This document shows positions 25,523 through 34,663 of a DNA stretch of 64,000 bases, piece by piece; the first letter of the stretch is position 1, and each line of letters begins with the position of its first letter. This DNA is from Streptomyces sp. MMG1121 (GTDB lineage: Bacteria; Actinomycetota; Actinomycetes; Streptomycetales; Streptomycetaceae). The DNA lies in assembly GCF_001280015.1 (NCBI RefSeq), contig NZ_LGDV01000187.1, forward strand, positions 86,871-150,870, written 5' to 3'. The notes beneath the pieces are model-generated. The model had not been told where the DNA came from and did not search any database. It was given only the letters and a program-made list of their open reading frames with translations. Made by a program: the position numbers and the translations under genes.

Positions 25523-26416
25523 ATGGCACTGCTCCGCCCCTCCTCCCGCACCCGCAGGCGCGGCGCGGACCGCGACCGGATCTGGACCTGGCTCATGCTG
25601 CCGGGCACCCTGTGGATGACCGGGTTCCTGATCGCCTCGCTGGTGCTGGTCGCCGTCCTCGCGGTCGGCACCACCGACGACCTCGGCAACCCGCGCTTCG
25701 GCTTCGACCTGTCCGGTGTACGCGCCCTCGCCGACCCCGCCTACACCGAGGTCCTGGCCCGCTCCCTCGGCTACGCCGTGCTCACCTGCGCGATCTGCCT
25801 GCTGATCGCCTACCCGGTGGCGTACACCATCGCCCTGCACGGCGGACGGTACAAGAACGCGCTGATCGCCGCGATCGTGGTGCCGTTCTTCGCCAACTAC
25901 CTGGTGCGCATGTACGGCTGGTCGGTGGTCCTCTCCGACGACGGACCGGTACTGCGCGCGCTGCGTGCCGTGGGGCTGGCCGACGGGAACACGAAGATCC
26001 TCAACACCGGTGTCGGTGTGGTCGCGGGACTCGTCTACGGCTTCGTCGTCTTCATGATCATCCCGCTGTACGCGGCCCTGGAACGCCTGGACGTCTCCCT
26101 CATCGAGGCCGGCCGCGATCTGTACGGCGGCCCCGTCCGCACCTTCCTCTTCGTCACTTTGCCCGCCACCCGGCAGGGCGCCGCGGCCGGACTCGTCCTG
26201 GTCTTCCTGCCCGCGATGGGCGACTTCGTCAGCGCACAGCTCATGGGAGGGCCGGACCAGATCATGATCGGCAACCTGATCCAGGACAAGTTCTTCCAGG
26301 GCCAGAACTGGCCGCTGGGATCCGCCCTCACCATGCTGCTGATGCTCGTCCTGCTGATCGGGATGTTCGGCTATCTGCGGCGCACCCGCAAGGACGAGGC
26401 GGAGGCCCGCCGATGA
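25523..26416 (+). CDS. ABC transporter permease (PotB-like)
   Basis: 297 aa, six predicted membrane helices beginning with WLMLPGTLWMTGFLIASLVLV and ending before a basic tail. The cytoplasmic EAA loop lies at LIEAGRDLYGGPVRTFLFVTL. Starts one base after the binding-protein stop and ends in a 4-bp overlap with the next permease. Forms the heterodimeric channel with it. Confidence 0.92.
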   Translation: MALLRPSSRTRRRGADRDRIWTWLMLPGTLWMTGFLIASLVLVAVLAVGTTDDLGNPRFGFDLSGVRALADPAYTEVLARSLGYAVLTCAICLLIAYPVAYTIALHGGRYKNALIAAIVVPFFANYLVRMYGWSVVLSDDGPVLRALRAVGLADGNTKILNTGVGVVAGLVYGFVVFMIIPLYAALERLDVSLIEAGRDLYGGPVRTFLFVTLPATRQGAAAGLVLVFLPAMGDFVSAQLMGGPDQIMIGNLIQDKFFQGQNWPLGSALTMLLMLVLLIGMFGYLRRTRKDEAEARR

Positions 26417-27300
26417 CCCTGCTCAAACTGCCCTCCGCCACCGCCCCGGCCCGCCCGGCCGTCAAGGCCCGCAGCCGGCGCGGACGCGGACGCGCCGACC
26501 GCAAGCCGCGCGTCCTCATCGCCGCCACCGCGCTGTTCTTCGCGCTGCTCTACCTGCCCATCGGCGTCGTGGCGCTGTTCTCGTTCAACTCCAAGAAGTC
26601 CCTGACCGTCTTCGGCGGGTTCAGCCTGCGCTGGTACCGCGCCTTCGTCCACGACGACGTACTGATCTCCTCCCTGGGGACCAGTCTGCGCATCTCCCTG
26701 GTGGCGATGGCCGGTTCGGTCGTCCTCGGGGTGGCGCTCGCGCTCGGCCTGGTCCGCTGCCGTACCCGGCTCGGCTCGCTGGCCGGCCTGGTCATGCTGG
26801 TGCCGCTGATCACGCCGGAGATCGTCACCGGAGTCGCGTCGATGCTGCTGTTCAAGGGCCTGGGCGTGGACCTGTCGACCGGCACGGTGATGCTCGCCGA
26901 GATCACCTTCTCCATCTCCTACGTCACCGTCATCCTGCGCTCCCGGGTCGCGGCGCTGAACCCGGAGGTGGAGGAGGCCGCGATGGACCTGGGCGCCACC
27001 CGCTGGCAGGCGGTCCGCCTGGTGACCCTGCCGGCCCTGCTGCCCGCCGTCCTGGCCTCCGCCGTGCTGATCTTCGCGCTGGTCTTCGACGACTTCGTCC
27101 TCGCCTACTTCACCACCGGCGTCGATCCCCAGCCGCTGTCGGTACGGATCTATTCCGCGATCCGTTTCGGGGTGCAGCCCACCATCAACGCCGTCGGCAC
27201 GCTGATGCTCGTGGGATCCATCTGCCTGATCGCGCTGGCCCTGTTCATTCCGCGCCTCTTCGGCCGCCGTGGCGGCCTCGACATCCTCTCCGGAGAGTGA
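26413..27300 (+). CDS. ABC transporter permease (PotC-like)
   Basis: 295 aa. Basic N-terminal tail of about 32 residues, then six hydrophobic segments; EAA loop EEAAMDLGATRWQAVRLVTL, and the PotC-type segment ALVFDDFVLAYFTTG. ATG at 26413 overlaps the PotB-like stop. Second half of the importer channel. Confidence 0.92.
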   Translation: MTLLKLPSATAPARPAVKARSRRGRGRADRKPRVLIAATALFFALLYLPIGVVALFSFNSKKSLTVFGGFSLRWYRAFVHDDVLISSLGTSLRISLVAMAGSVVLGVALALGLVRCRTRLGSLAGLVMLVPLITPEIVTGVASMLLFKGLGVDLSTGTVMLAEITFSISYVTVILRSRVAALNPEVEEAAMDLGATRWQAVRLVTLPALLPAVLASAVLIFALVFDDFVLAYFTTGVDPQPLSVRIYSAIRFGVQPTINAVGTLMLVGSICLIALALFIPRLFGRRGGLDILSGE

Positions 27301-27303
27301 CCC

Positions 27304-28374
27304 ATGGACGCGACCCCGGCCGTCCGGCTCGACGGCGTCTCCAAGCAGTTCGCCGACTCCTACGCCGTCCACCGCCTCGACCTCGACATCGACTCCGGCC
27401 ACTTCTTCTCGCTGCTGGGCCCCTCCGGCTGCGGCAAGACCACCACGCTGCGCATGATCGGCGGGTTCAGCGACCCGACCGAGGGCTCGGTGCTGCTCGC
27501 CGGTGAGGACGTGACCGCGCTGCCGCCGAACCGGCGCAACGTCAACACGGTCTTCCAGAGCTATGCGCTGTTCGACCATCTGAGCGTCGCCGACAACGTC
27601 GGGTTCGGGCTCAAGCGCCAGGGCGTGGCAAAGGCCGAGATCCGGCAGCGGGTCGGCGAGATGCTGGAGCTGGTCCAGCTCGCCGGTCTCGCCCACCGGA
27701 GGCCCCGTACGCTCTCCGGCGGCCAGCGCCAGCGCGTCGCCCTGGCCCGCGCGCTGGTCAACCGTCCGGCCGTGCTGCTCCTGGACGAGCCGCTGGCCGC
27801 ACTCGATCTGAAGCTGCGCCGGCAGATGCAGGTGGAGCTGAAGCAGATCCAGCGCGAGGTCGGCATCACCTTCGTCTTCGTGACCCACGACCAGGACGAG
27901 GCGCTGACCATGTCCGACCGGATCGCCGTGATGAACGAGGGCCGCATCGAGCAGTGCGGCACCCCCGAGGACGTCTACGAGCACCCCGCCAGCCAGTTCG
28001 CCGCCTCCTTCATGGGCACGTCCAACCTGATGACCGGCACCTACCGGGGCGGTGAGGTCGCCTTGGCCGGCGGTCCCGCGCTGGCGGTCGGTGCCCGTAC
28101 CGGCATCGCGGACGGCACCTCGGTCAGCGTTTCGGTACGCCCCGAGAAGATCTGGCTGTCCGACTTCGAACCGGGTATGTCGGTGCTGTCCGGGGTGATC
28201 CGCGAAACGGTCTACAGCGGCCCGACCACGACCTACCTCATCGAACTGGCCCCGGGCGTCACGCTGTCCGTGCTGGAGCAGAACACGGCCCGCGCGCGCA
28301 TGGAGGACCGCTGGAGCGGCGGCGAGACGGTCGAGTTCGGCTGGCGGCCCGAGCACTGTCTGGTCCTGGCCTGA
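27304..28374 (+). CDS. ABC transporter ATP-binding protein (PotA-like)
   Basis: 356 aa. Walker A GPSGCGKTT, Q-loop TVFQSYALF, signature LSGGQRQRVA, Walker B LLLDEP, H-loop FVTHD, then a TOBE regulatory domain from about residue 275 (VSVSVRPEKIWL). All ATPase motifs intact. Energises import by the PotBC-like channel. Confidence 0.94.
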   Translation: MDATPAVRLDGVSKQFADSYAVHRLDLDIDSGHFFSLLGPSGCGKTTTLRMIGGFSDPTEGSVLLAGEDVTALPPNRRNVNTVFQSYALFDHLSVADNVGFGLKRQGVAKAEIRQRVGEMLELVQLAGLAHRRPRTLSGGQRQRVALARALVNRPAVLLLDEPLAALDLKLRRQMQVELKQIQREVGITFVFVTHDQDEALTMSDRIAVMNEGRIEQCGTPEDVYEHPASQFAASFMGTSNLMTGTYRGGEVALAGGPALAVGARTGIADGTSVSVSVRPEKIWLSDFEPGMSVLSGVIRETVYSGPTTTYLIELAPGVTLSVLEQNTARARMEDRWSGGETVEFGWRPEHCLVLA

Positions 28375-28400
28375 TCCGACTGCACAGGAGAGCGAAACCG

Positions 28401-29714
28401 ATGCATCACGACGTGATCGTGCTCGGGGCCGGGCTCGCCGGCCTCGCCGCCGCCCGTGACCTGGCGGCCGCCGGCACCGACGTACTCGTTCTGGAGGCCC
28501 GGGACCGCGTCGGCGGCCGGGTCGAGCAGACCCGCACTCCCGACGGCCGTACCGTCCAGCTGGGCGGCGAAGTGGTCGGCCATGCCCACACCGCGTACCT
28601 CCAGCTCGCCAAGGAGCTGGGTCTGGAGCTGGTTCCCAGCTATGTCGCCGAACCCGGCCGTATCACCCGTGCCACGCCGGAGGGCCTCTCGGCCGGCGAT
28701 ACACCGCACTGGTTCGACCCCGGCGACCTGGCCCAACACGACCAACTCAGCAGGGAGTTCAGCGATCTCTCGGCCACCGTCGATCCCGACGACCCCTGGT
28801 CGCACCCGGAGGCGTCCGCCCTGGACCGGCTGTCCGTCGCCGACTGGTTGCGCTCCCGCCATGCCGCACCCGCCGTGATACGGCTGTGGGACATCGGCCA
28901 ACTGGCCCTGGCGGGGGGATCGTACGAACGCATCTCGCTGCTCGCCGCGCTGCGCAAGAGCGCGGCGGTCCCTGGCACGGGCGACTACGACTACGACCAG
29001 TGGGAAGGACTGCGACTGGCGGACGGCTCGGCCACCCTCGCCGAGGTGATGGGCCGCGAACTGGGTCCGCGCATCCGCCTCGGCTCGCCCGTCGACGCGC
29101 TCGACAAGCGCCCCGGCCACTGCACCGTGCGCCTGGTCACCGGCGAAGTCCTCACCGCCGCCGCCGTGGTGAGCGCCCTGCCGGTGGGGCCGCTGCGGTC
29201 GGTCGCCGTCACCGGAGTGAGCGACGCCCGCCTGGCCTCCCTGCACCGCCAGCGGCATGCCACGGCTGCGAAGTTCGCCGCCGTCTACGACCGTCCCTTC
29301 TGGCGCGCCGACGGTCTCAGCGGCCTGTCCGAGGCCGAGGGCATCCTGGGCAGCACCTGGCCGCAGAAGGAGGGCGTGCTGTCGGCGCTGATCCCGCCCG
29401 AACGCTACGGCGTCCTGCTCGGCACCCCGCCCCAGTTGCGCACCCCCGAGCTGCTCGCCGAGGTGGCCGCGATGTTCGGCGACGAGGCGCTGCGGCCGAC
29501 CTCCTGTCATCTGCGGCTGTGGGGCACCGACCCGTGGACGCAGGGCTATGTCACACAGTGGCCGCCGGGCGAGGTGATGGCGGTCGGCCCGCTGCACGGC
29601 ACCCATGAACCGCCGTTCTACGTCTGCGGCTCCGACCAGTGGGTCGCCGGATACATGGAGGGCGCCGTCCGCACCGGCCGTGCCGCCGCCGAGGAGGCAC
29701 TGCGCCGTGGCTGA
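28401..29714 (+). CDS. Flavin monoamine oxidase-type amine oxidase
   Basis: 437 aa. FAD motif VIVLGAGLAGLAAARDL at residues 5-21, the GGR motif in ARDRVGGRVEQ, and the C-terminal flavin segment SDQWVAGYMEGAVRTG. Family members oxidise primary, secondary or polyamines to imines/aldehydes with H2O2 release. Co-transcribed with an amine-type importer before it and an aldehyde dehydrogenase after it, giving a coherent amine-to-acid route. Substrate not determined by sequence. Stop overlaps the next start by 8 bp (GTGGCTGA). Confidence 0.88.
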   Translation: MHHDVIVLGAGLAGLAAARDLAAAGTDVLVLEARDRVGGRVEQTRTPDGRTVQLGGEVVGHAHTAYLQLAKELGLELVPSYVAEPGRITRATPEGLSAGDTPHWFDPGDLAQHDQLSREFSDLSATVDPDDPWSHPEASALDRLSVADWLRSRHAAPAVIRLWDIGQLALAGGSYERISLLAALRKSAAVPGTGDYDYDQWEGLRLADGSATLAEVMGRELGPRIRLGSPVDALDKRPGHCTVRLVTGEVLTAAAVVSALPVGPLRSVAVTGVSDARLASLHRQRHATAAKFAAVYDRPFWRADGLSGLSEAEGILGSTWPQKEGVLSALIPPERYGVLLGTPPQLRTPELLAEVAAMFGDEALRPTSCHLRLWGTDPWTQGYVTQWPPGEVMAVGPLHGTHEPPFYVCGSDQWVAGYMEGAVRTGRAAAEEALRRG

Positions 29715-31140
29715 GAACACCGACCTCACGACCGTCCTCAACCACATCGGCGGCAAGGAGGTGCCGGCCGCCTCCGGGGCGACCCTGCCGCTGATCGACC
29801 CCGCCACCGCGCTTGAGCACGGCACGGCGCCGCGGTCCGGCCCCGAGGACGTCGACGCCGCCTGCCACGCGGCGCAGCAAGCCTTTCCTGGCTGGTCGGC
29901 CACGACTCCGGCGACGCGGCAGACGGCGCTGCTGGGCCTCGCCGACGCCCTGGAACGGGAGGCGACTGCCGTGGCGCGTGCGGAGGTGGCCGACACGGGC
30001 AAGCCGCGGGCCCTGTTCCTGGCGGACGAACTGCCCGCGATCGTGGACGTGCTGAGGTACTTCGCCGGAGCCGCGCGGAATCTGCCGGGCGCCGCGGCCG
30101 CCGAGTACACGCCGGGCCGCACCTCGGTGCTGCGTCGCGAGCCGGTCGGCGTCTGCGCCCAGATCACTCCGTGGAACTACCCGCTGATGATGGCCGTGTG
30201 GAAGATCGCCCCGGCACTGGCGGCCGGCAACACGGTCGTCCTGAAGCCGTCCGACACCACGCCCTCCTCCGCCGCGCTCCTCGCCCGGCTGGCCGCCGAG
30301 CACCTGCCGCCCGGGGTGCTCAACGTCGTGTGCGGCGACCGCGACACCGGACGTGGGCTCGTCACCCACCCCGACGTCCGGCTGGTCGCCGTCACCGGCA
30401 GCGTCCGCGCCGGACAGGAGATCGCCGCAGCCGCGGCGGCCGACCTCAAACGGCTGCACCTCGAACTCGGCGGCAACGCACCGGTCCTGGTCCACGAGGA
30501 CGCCGATCTCGCCGCCGCGGTCGAGCAGTTGTCGTATCTGTCCTTCTACAACGCGGGCCAGGACTGTACGGCCGCCACCAGGATCCTGGTCCACCAGCGG
30601 CTCCACGACGCCTTCCTGGACGCCTTCGCGCGCCGTGCCGCGCAGCGCGTTCCCGGCACCTGCGACGATCCGCACGCCGACTTCGGCCCGCTGGCCAACG
30701 CCGCCCAACTGTCATCCGTGCGTGGGATGTTGGAGCGCCTTCCGGCCCACACCGAGGTCGTCGCGGGTGGTGCGACCCTGGACCGGCCCGGCTACTTCCA
30801 TCAGGCCACGGTGGTGGCCGGTGCCCGGCAGGAGGACGAGATCGTACGGAGCGAGGTGTTCGGCCCGGTCGTCACGGTCCAGCCGTTCACGGACGAGGCC
30901 GAGGCCCTCCGGATGGCGAACGCCGTGCCCCAGGGGCTGGCCGCGAGCGTCTGGACCCGCGACCACGACCGCGCCATGCGCGCGAGCCGGGCGCTGCACA
31001 CCGGCATCGTCTGGGTCAACACGCACGGCACGACCGTCTCGGAGATGCCGCACGGCGGTGTACGCCACTCCGGCTACGGCAGCGACCTCTCCCTCACCGG
31101 CCTGCTGGACTACACCCAGGTCAAGCACGTCATGCTGTGA
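29707..31140 (+). CDS. Betaine-aldehyde/aminoaldehyde dehydrogenase (ALDH superfamily)
   Basis: 477 aa from GTG 29707; the open frame extends upstream inside the amine oxidase gene, but that part is unlike ALDH and the 477 aa form has the family length. PWNYPLMMAVWKIAPALAAGN is the substrate/NAD entry region, LELGGNAP holds the glutamate base, Cys287 in AGQDCTA is the nucleophile. Closest in motif style to gamma-aminobutyraldehyde/betaine aldehyde dehydrogenases. Would oxidise the aldehyde from the amine oxidase to an acid, which the ADP-forming synthetase of the divergent operon could activate. Converges with and overlaps the SRPBCC gene by 11 bp. Confidence 0.9.
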   Translation: MAENTDLTTVLNHIGGKEVPAASGATLPLIDPATALEHGTAPRSGPEDVDAACHAAQQAFPGWSATTPATRQTALLGLADALEREATAVARAEVADTGKPRALFLADELPAIVDVLRYFAGAARNLPGAAAAEYTPGRTSVLRREPVGVCAQITPWNYPLMMAVWKIAPALAAGNTVVLKPSDTTPSSAALLARLAAEHLPPGVLNVVCGDRDTGRGLVTHPDVRLVAVTGSVRAGQEIAAAAAADLKRLHLELGGNAPVLVHEDADLAAAVEQLSYLSFYNAGQDCTAATRILVHQRLHDAFLDAFARRAAQRVPGTCDDPHADFGPLANAAQLSSVRGMLERLPAHTEVVAGGATLDRPGYFHQATVVAGARQEDEIVRSEVFGPVVTVQPFTDEAEALRMANAVPQGLAASVWTRDHDRAMRASRALHTGIVWVNTHGTTVSEMPHGGVRHSGYGSDLSLTGLLDYTQVKHVML

Positions 31141-31552
31141 CGTCCGCCCCGCCGCCCTCCAGGATCTTCTTCAGGGTGGCGAGTTCGATGTCGACCAGGT
31201 CGATCTGGGTCCTGAACTCGGAATCACCGAGGGACGGGGGCTGGTAGAAGGTCATCATGAACTCGGCGCCGTCGCCGTTGGGGACCACGCGGGCCGGCAC
31301 CCGCCAGGAGTCCGTGTCGTCGTCGAAGACGTGATCGAGGATGCCGAACTCGGCGTTGGCCCGCAGGCCCAGCCGGGCCGGACCCAGCGGGGTGGACATG
31401 CGCCACCAACAGGGGTCCTCGGTGGGCTCGATGGACTGGACGTTGACCACCGCCCACGCGGGCCAGTTGGCGGGGTCGGCGAGGAAGGCGAAGACCTCCT
31501 CGCGGGGGCGGTCGATGCCGATGCTCTTGGTGATGGAGTGCTTGATGCTCAT
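31130..31552 (-). CDS. SRPBCC (START-like) domain protein
   Basis: 140 aa. Opening SIGIDRPREEVFAFLADPANWPAWA is the classic polyketide-cyclase/SRPBCC pattern; the rest alternates beta strands and ends in a helix (LVDIELATLKKILEGG). Family binds hydrophobic ligands; function here unknown. ATG at 31552. Lies 12 bp after the MarR gene, so the two form a small operon. Its 3' end overlaps the aldehyde dehydrogenase gene on the other strand. Confidence 0.85.
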   Translation of the reverse strand: MSIKHSITKSIGIDRPREEVFAFLADPANWPAWAVVNVQSIEPTEDPCWWRMSTPLGPARLGLRANAEFGILDHVFDDDTDSWRVPARVVPNGDGAEFMMTFYQPPSLGDSEFRTQIDLVDIELATLKKILEGGGADVTA

Positions 31553-31564
31553 GACTCTCTTCCC

Positions 31565-32017
31565 TCAGGGGTTGTCGGGCGGCGCCGCGGGGTGGGACTC
31601 GCCCACCAGACGCCGGATCCATTCCTCCAGCTGCCGGCGCTGACCGGCGTCGAGCGAGCCGAAGTAGTGGTGGTCGTTGCGGTCCGCCAGTTCGGCCAGC
31701 TCCGGTACGAGGGCCTGCCCGCGGTCGGTCAGAACGAGCCGGACCGTGCGCCGGGAGGCGGGGTCGGGCTCGCGGCGGATCAAGCCCTTGGCCACGAGAC
31801 GGTCGACCAGGCGGGAGACGGCTCCCGGATCGATGTCCATGTGCGCGGCCACGGCCTTGGTGGTGTCGTGGCCATGGAACACGCCGGCCATCACCCCCCA
31901 CTGGGAGACGGTGACGTCATGCCGCGCGAGTTCGGCCTCGAACCGGCCATGGACCTCGTCGGACAGGCGACGCAGCCAGTAGCCGAGGTGGTCGTGGAGT
32001 CCACTCGTTTTACTCAC
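31565..32017 (-). CDS. MarR-family transcriptional regulator
   Basis: 150 aa, GTG at 32017. Winged HTH in the middle (AVAAHMDIDPGAVSRLVDRLVAKGLIRREPD) followed by the wing SRRTVRLVLT, flanked by dimerisation helices. Controls the SRPBCC gene and probably itself through the direct repeats immediately upstream; may also affect the adjacent catabolic operon. Confidence 0.9.
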   Translation of the reverse strand: MSKTSGLHDHLGYWLRRLSDEVHGRFEAELARHDVTVSQWGVMAGVFHGHDTTKAVAAHMDIDPGAVSRLVDRLVAKGLIRREPDPASRRTVRLVLTDRGQALVPELAELADRNDHHYFGSLDAGQRRQLEEWIRRLVGESHPAAPPDNP

Positions 32018-32030
32018 ACATCCACCATCA

Positions 32031-32059
32031 TTGTCACGGCAACACTTGTCAAGGCAACA
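32031..32059. promoter_or_regulatory. Direct repeat of TTGTCANGGCAACA, probable MarR operator
   Basis: Two 14-bp copies at 32031-32044 and 32046-32059 differing at one base, 15 bp apart, starting 13 bp upstream of the MarR start codon. Autoregulatory site by position. Confidence 0.6.
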
Positions 32060-32335
32060 GTTCGATGATTGCTCCTGTCGGGTCCCTGCCGGCCGCCATG
32101 GGCCGCACGAGCGGTGATGGTGGAACGGTCGGCGCCCGGTCCCTCGTGGCGCCCTGTCCCGGAGGCCGGTGTGACGTTCTCCATTGCGGCCGGTGTGCCG
32201 ATGCTGTGAGTCTTCGGGCCGGACCGCTCACCGAAGAAGTCGAACAATTCTCCGAGTAACTGTTATCGGCGCCGCACCGAGCGGTCTCCCAGATATCGGA
32301 CAGCACCGTTCGGCGTCGAGGACAGGGAAGCTTTG

Positions 32336-34045
32336 ATGGGTACACAGCGCACGGCGGAGTCGGTGGCACTGGTGAACGCCGCCCGAGCGGGAGATCCGGC
32401 GGCCCAGGACGCCCTGGTGAGCGCCTATCTCCCGCTGGTCTACAACATCGTGGGCCGGGCGCTGAACGGCTCCGTCGACGTCGACGACGTGGTCCAGGAG
32501 ACCATGCTCCGCGCCCTCGACGGGCTCGGCGATCTGCGCACCCCCGAGAGCTTCCGCTCCTGGCTCGTGGCCATCGCCATGAACCGTGTCCGGGCGCACT
32601 GGCAGGACCGGCAGTTCGCCCCCGACGCCGTCGAGGAGGCCAGCGAACTCGCCGACCCGGGCGCCGACTTCGTGGACCTGGCCATCGTGCGGCTCCAGTT
32701 GTCCGGGCAGCGGCAGGAGACCGCCCGCGCGACCCGCTGGCTGGAGCCGGACGACCGGGAGGTGCTGTCGCTGTGGTGGCTGGAGTGCGCCGGCGAGCTG
32801 ACCCGCGCCGAGGTCGCCGCGGCCCTGGAGTTGTCGCCGCAGCACGCCGCGGTACGCGTGCAGAGGATGAAGGCACGCCTCGAGGCGGCGCGCGTGGTGG
32901 TTCGGGCGCTCGATGCGCGGCCGCCGTGCGAGGACCAGCGTGCCGTGGTGGCGTCCTGGGACGGCCGGCCCTCAGCACTGTGGCGCAAGCGAATAGCGCG
33001 GCACGCCCGGGACTGTGCGCGCTGCGGCGGCCTGTGGCAGGGCCTGCTGCCCGCCGAGGGCCTCCTGGCCGGGCTGGCCCTGGTCGCGGTGTCGTCGGCA
33101 CTGTTCGCCACCACCCGCTCGGCCGTGGCGGCGGCCCCGGCCGCGGCGGCCACCCCGGGCCCCGCACAGCCGGGCCCCGCCCCGGGCGGCGGCTACGACG
33201 CGTTCGTCGGGCTGGGCTCCGGCGGGAGCGATGCCGAACCGGTCTCCGCGTCCGGCGACGGCCCGGGCGGGGCCGGGCACCGTGCGGAACCCGGCCGGCA
33301 GACCTCCCGCAGCAAGGCCCGCCGGCGTCGGCGCATGCGCCGACGAGCCGTCGGCGGAGCCGTGGCGGTGGCCTGCGTGGCGGGCGCCTGCGTCTGGTAC
33401 GCCGACTCCAGCCCCGCGCCGCACACCGCGACCGCCTCACAGCCCGCCGGCGACCCTGCGGTCGGCCTCGCGGCGCCCGATGCGGCGGCGGCCTCGTCGT
33501 CGGCCCCGGCGTCCCCGTCACCGTCCCCGACGCAGACAAAGAGGAAGAGCCCCGCCAAGAAGAGCCCCCACCCCCGCACCACCCGGAAGACCGGCTCGCC
33601 CACGCCCCAGCAGTCCGCCACCACGAGTGCCCCCGTCTCGCCGCAGGCACCGCCGACCGCCTCCGGCCAGGTCGGCCAGGTCATCGCGCTGGTGAACCAG
33701 CAGCGGGCGACCGCCGGATGCGGACCGGTCAGCGAGAACGCGGACCTGGACAAGGCCGCGCAGGGCCACTCCGACGACATGGCCGCCCGCGGCTACTTCG
33801 ACCATGTCAGCCCGGACGGCACCGACCCCGGGCAGCGCATCACCGCGGCGGGCTACCGCTGGTCCACGTACGGCGAGAACATCGCCGAGGGCCAGCCGAC
33901 GCCACAGGCCGTGATGGACGCGTGGATGAACAGCCCCGGCCATCGCGCCAACATCCTCAACTGCGCGTTCAAGGAGATCGGCGTGGGCGTCAACAAGGGC
34001 TCCGGCGGCCCGCTGTGGACCCAGGACTTCGGCGCCAGACTCTGA
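32336..34045 (+). CDS. ECF sigma factor fused to membrane segment and extracellular CAP/SCP domain
   Basis: 569 aa from ATG 32336 (AGGGAAG upstream; a TTG one codon earlier is possible). Residues 1-90 are sigma region 2 (VDVDDVVQETMLRAL; FRSWLVAIAMNRVR); residues about 130-190 region 4 HTH (LTRAEVAAALELSPQHAAVRVQ). A zinc-finger-like HARDCARC follows near 225, then a hydrophobic segment (GLLAGLALVAVSSALFA), an Ala/Gly/Pro stretch, an Arg-rich patch, a second hydrophobic segment (GGAVAVACVAGACVWYA), a Pro/Ser/Thr linker, and a CAP/SCP domain from about 445 (HSDDMAARGYFDHVSPDG; NSPGHRANILN). ECF groups with C-terminal membrane tails and outer domains are known in actinomycetes; this would tie transcription to an extracytoplasmic signal with the anti-sigma function in cis. 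Confidence 0.87.
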   Translation: MGTQRTAESVALVNAARAGDPAAQDALVSAYLPLVYNIVGRALNGSVDVDDVVQETMLRALDGLGDLRTPESFRSWLVAIAMNRVRAHWQDRQFAPDAVEEASELADPGADFVDLAIVRLQLSGQRQETARATRWLEPDDREVLSLWWLECAGELTRAEVAAALELSPQHAAVRVQRMKARLEAARVVVRALDARPPCEDQRAVVASWDGRPSALWRKRIARHARDCARCGGLWQGLLPAEGLLAGLALVAVSSALFATTRSAVAAAPAAAATPGPAQPGPAPGGGYDAFVGLGSGGSDAEPVSASGDGPGGAGHRAEPGRQTSRSKARRRRRMRRRAVGGAVAVACVAGACVWYADSSPAPHTATASQPAGDPAVGLAAPDAAAASSSAPASPSPSPTQTKRKSPAKKSPHPRTTRKTGSPTPQQSATTSAPVSPQAPPTASGQVGQVIALVNQQRATAGCGPVSENADLDKAAQGHSDDMAARGYFDHVSPDGTDPGQRITAAGYRWSTYGENIAEGQPTPQAVMDAWMNSPGHRANILNCAFKEIGVGVNKGSGGPLWTQDFGARL

Positions 34046-34663
34046 CAGGGCTTCACCGTGGGGCGCGTACCGCTGTGCTCGAGGGCGGCCCCGTCGATGC
34101 CGGAGATCGAGGAGCACCGGCCCACTCAGTGGCCGGTGTCCGCGTCGGCGCGGCGCCTGCCTTGAAGCCCGGTCCACCGGCCCCGCTCCGTGCGTCAGCG
34201 CCCCCCAGCGTCTCCAGCATCGACGCGCGCATCGGGGGCAGGACCGGCTTCACCCCGACCACGGCCGGTCATACCGGCACCCCAAGCGGCAGCGGATACG
34301 GCGCCTGCCGGACCGCCACGGTCCTGTGCACACCCAGGTCCCCGGTCACACACCCGACCCCGTACCACGGCCGCAGACCCGACCACCCGTCGGCCGGTTG
34401 CAGTCCGTCCCGGTAGAAGCGTGAGCGGGGCACCGGATTTCACCGACGCCCCACTCCTGACCCATTACCGGAGGACGACGCCGTGGACCTGCCGGCTGCG
34501 GGCGGCCGGCCACGGTCGTCTCGATGGCGTCGGTGACGAGCCCCTGCCCCCTGGTTCGAGGCGCGGTTGAACGCCGACTCGGACCGGACGCGGCCGAGCC
34601 CGGCCGGCCCCAGGCACCAGGCGACGGCGGGCCACGGCGGGCCACGGCGGGCCGACCCTGCGG
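34046..34663. other. Intergenic region with a short tandem repeat
   Basis: 618 bp with no convincing gene. Bases 34623-34653 hold about three copies of the 10-mer GCCACGGCGG next to the MerR stop codon. No clear terminator was identified for the sigma-factor gene. Confidence 0.5.

Noticed and set aside
26371..28356. 661-codon minus-strand frame
   Set aside because: Antisense to the PotC/PotA-like genes with full ABC motifs.
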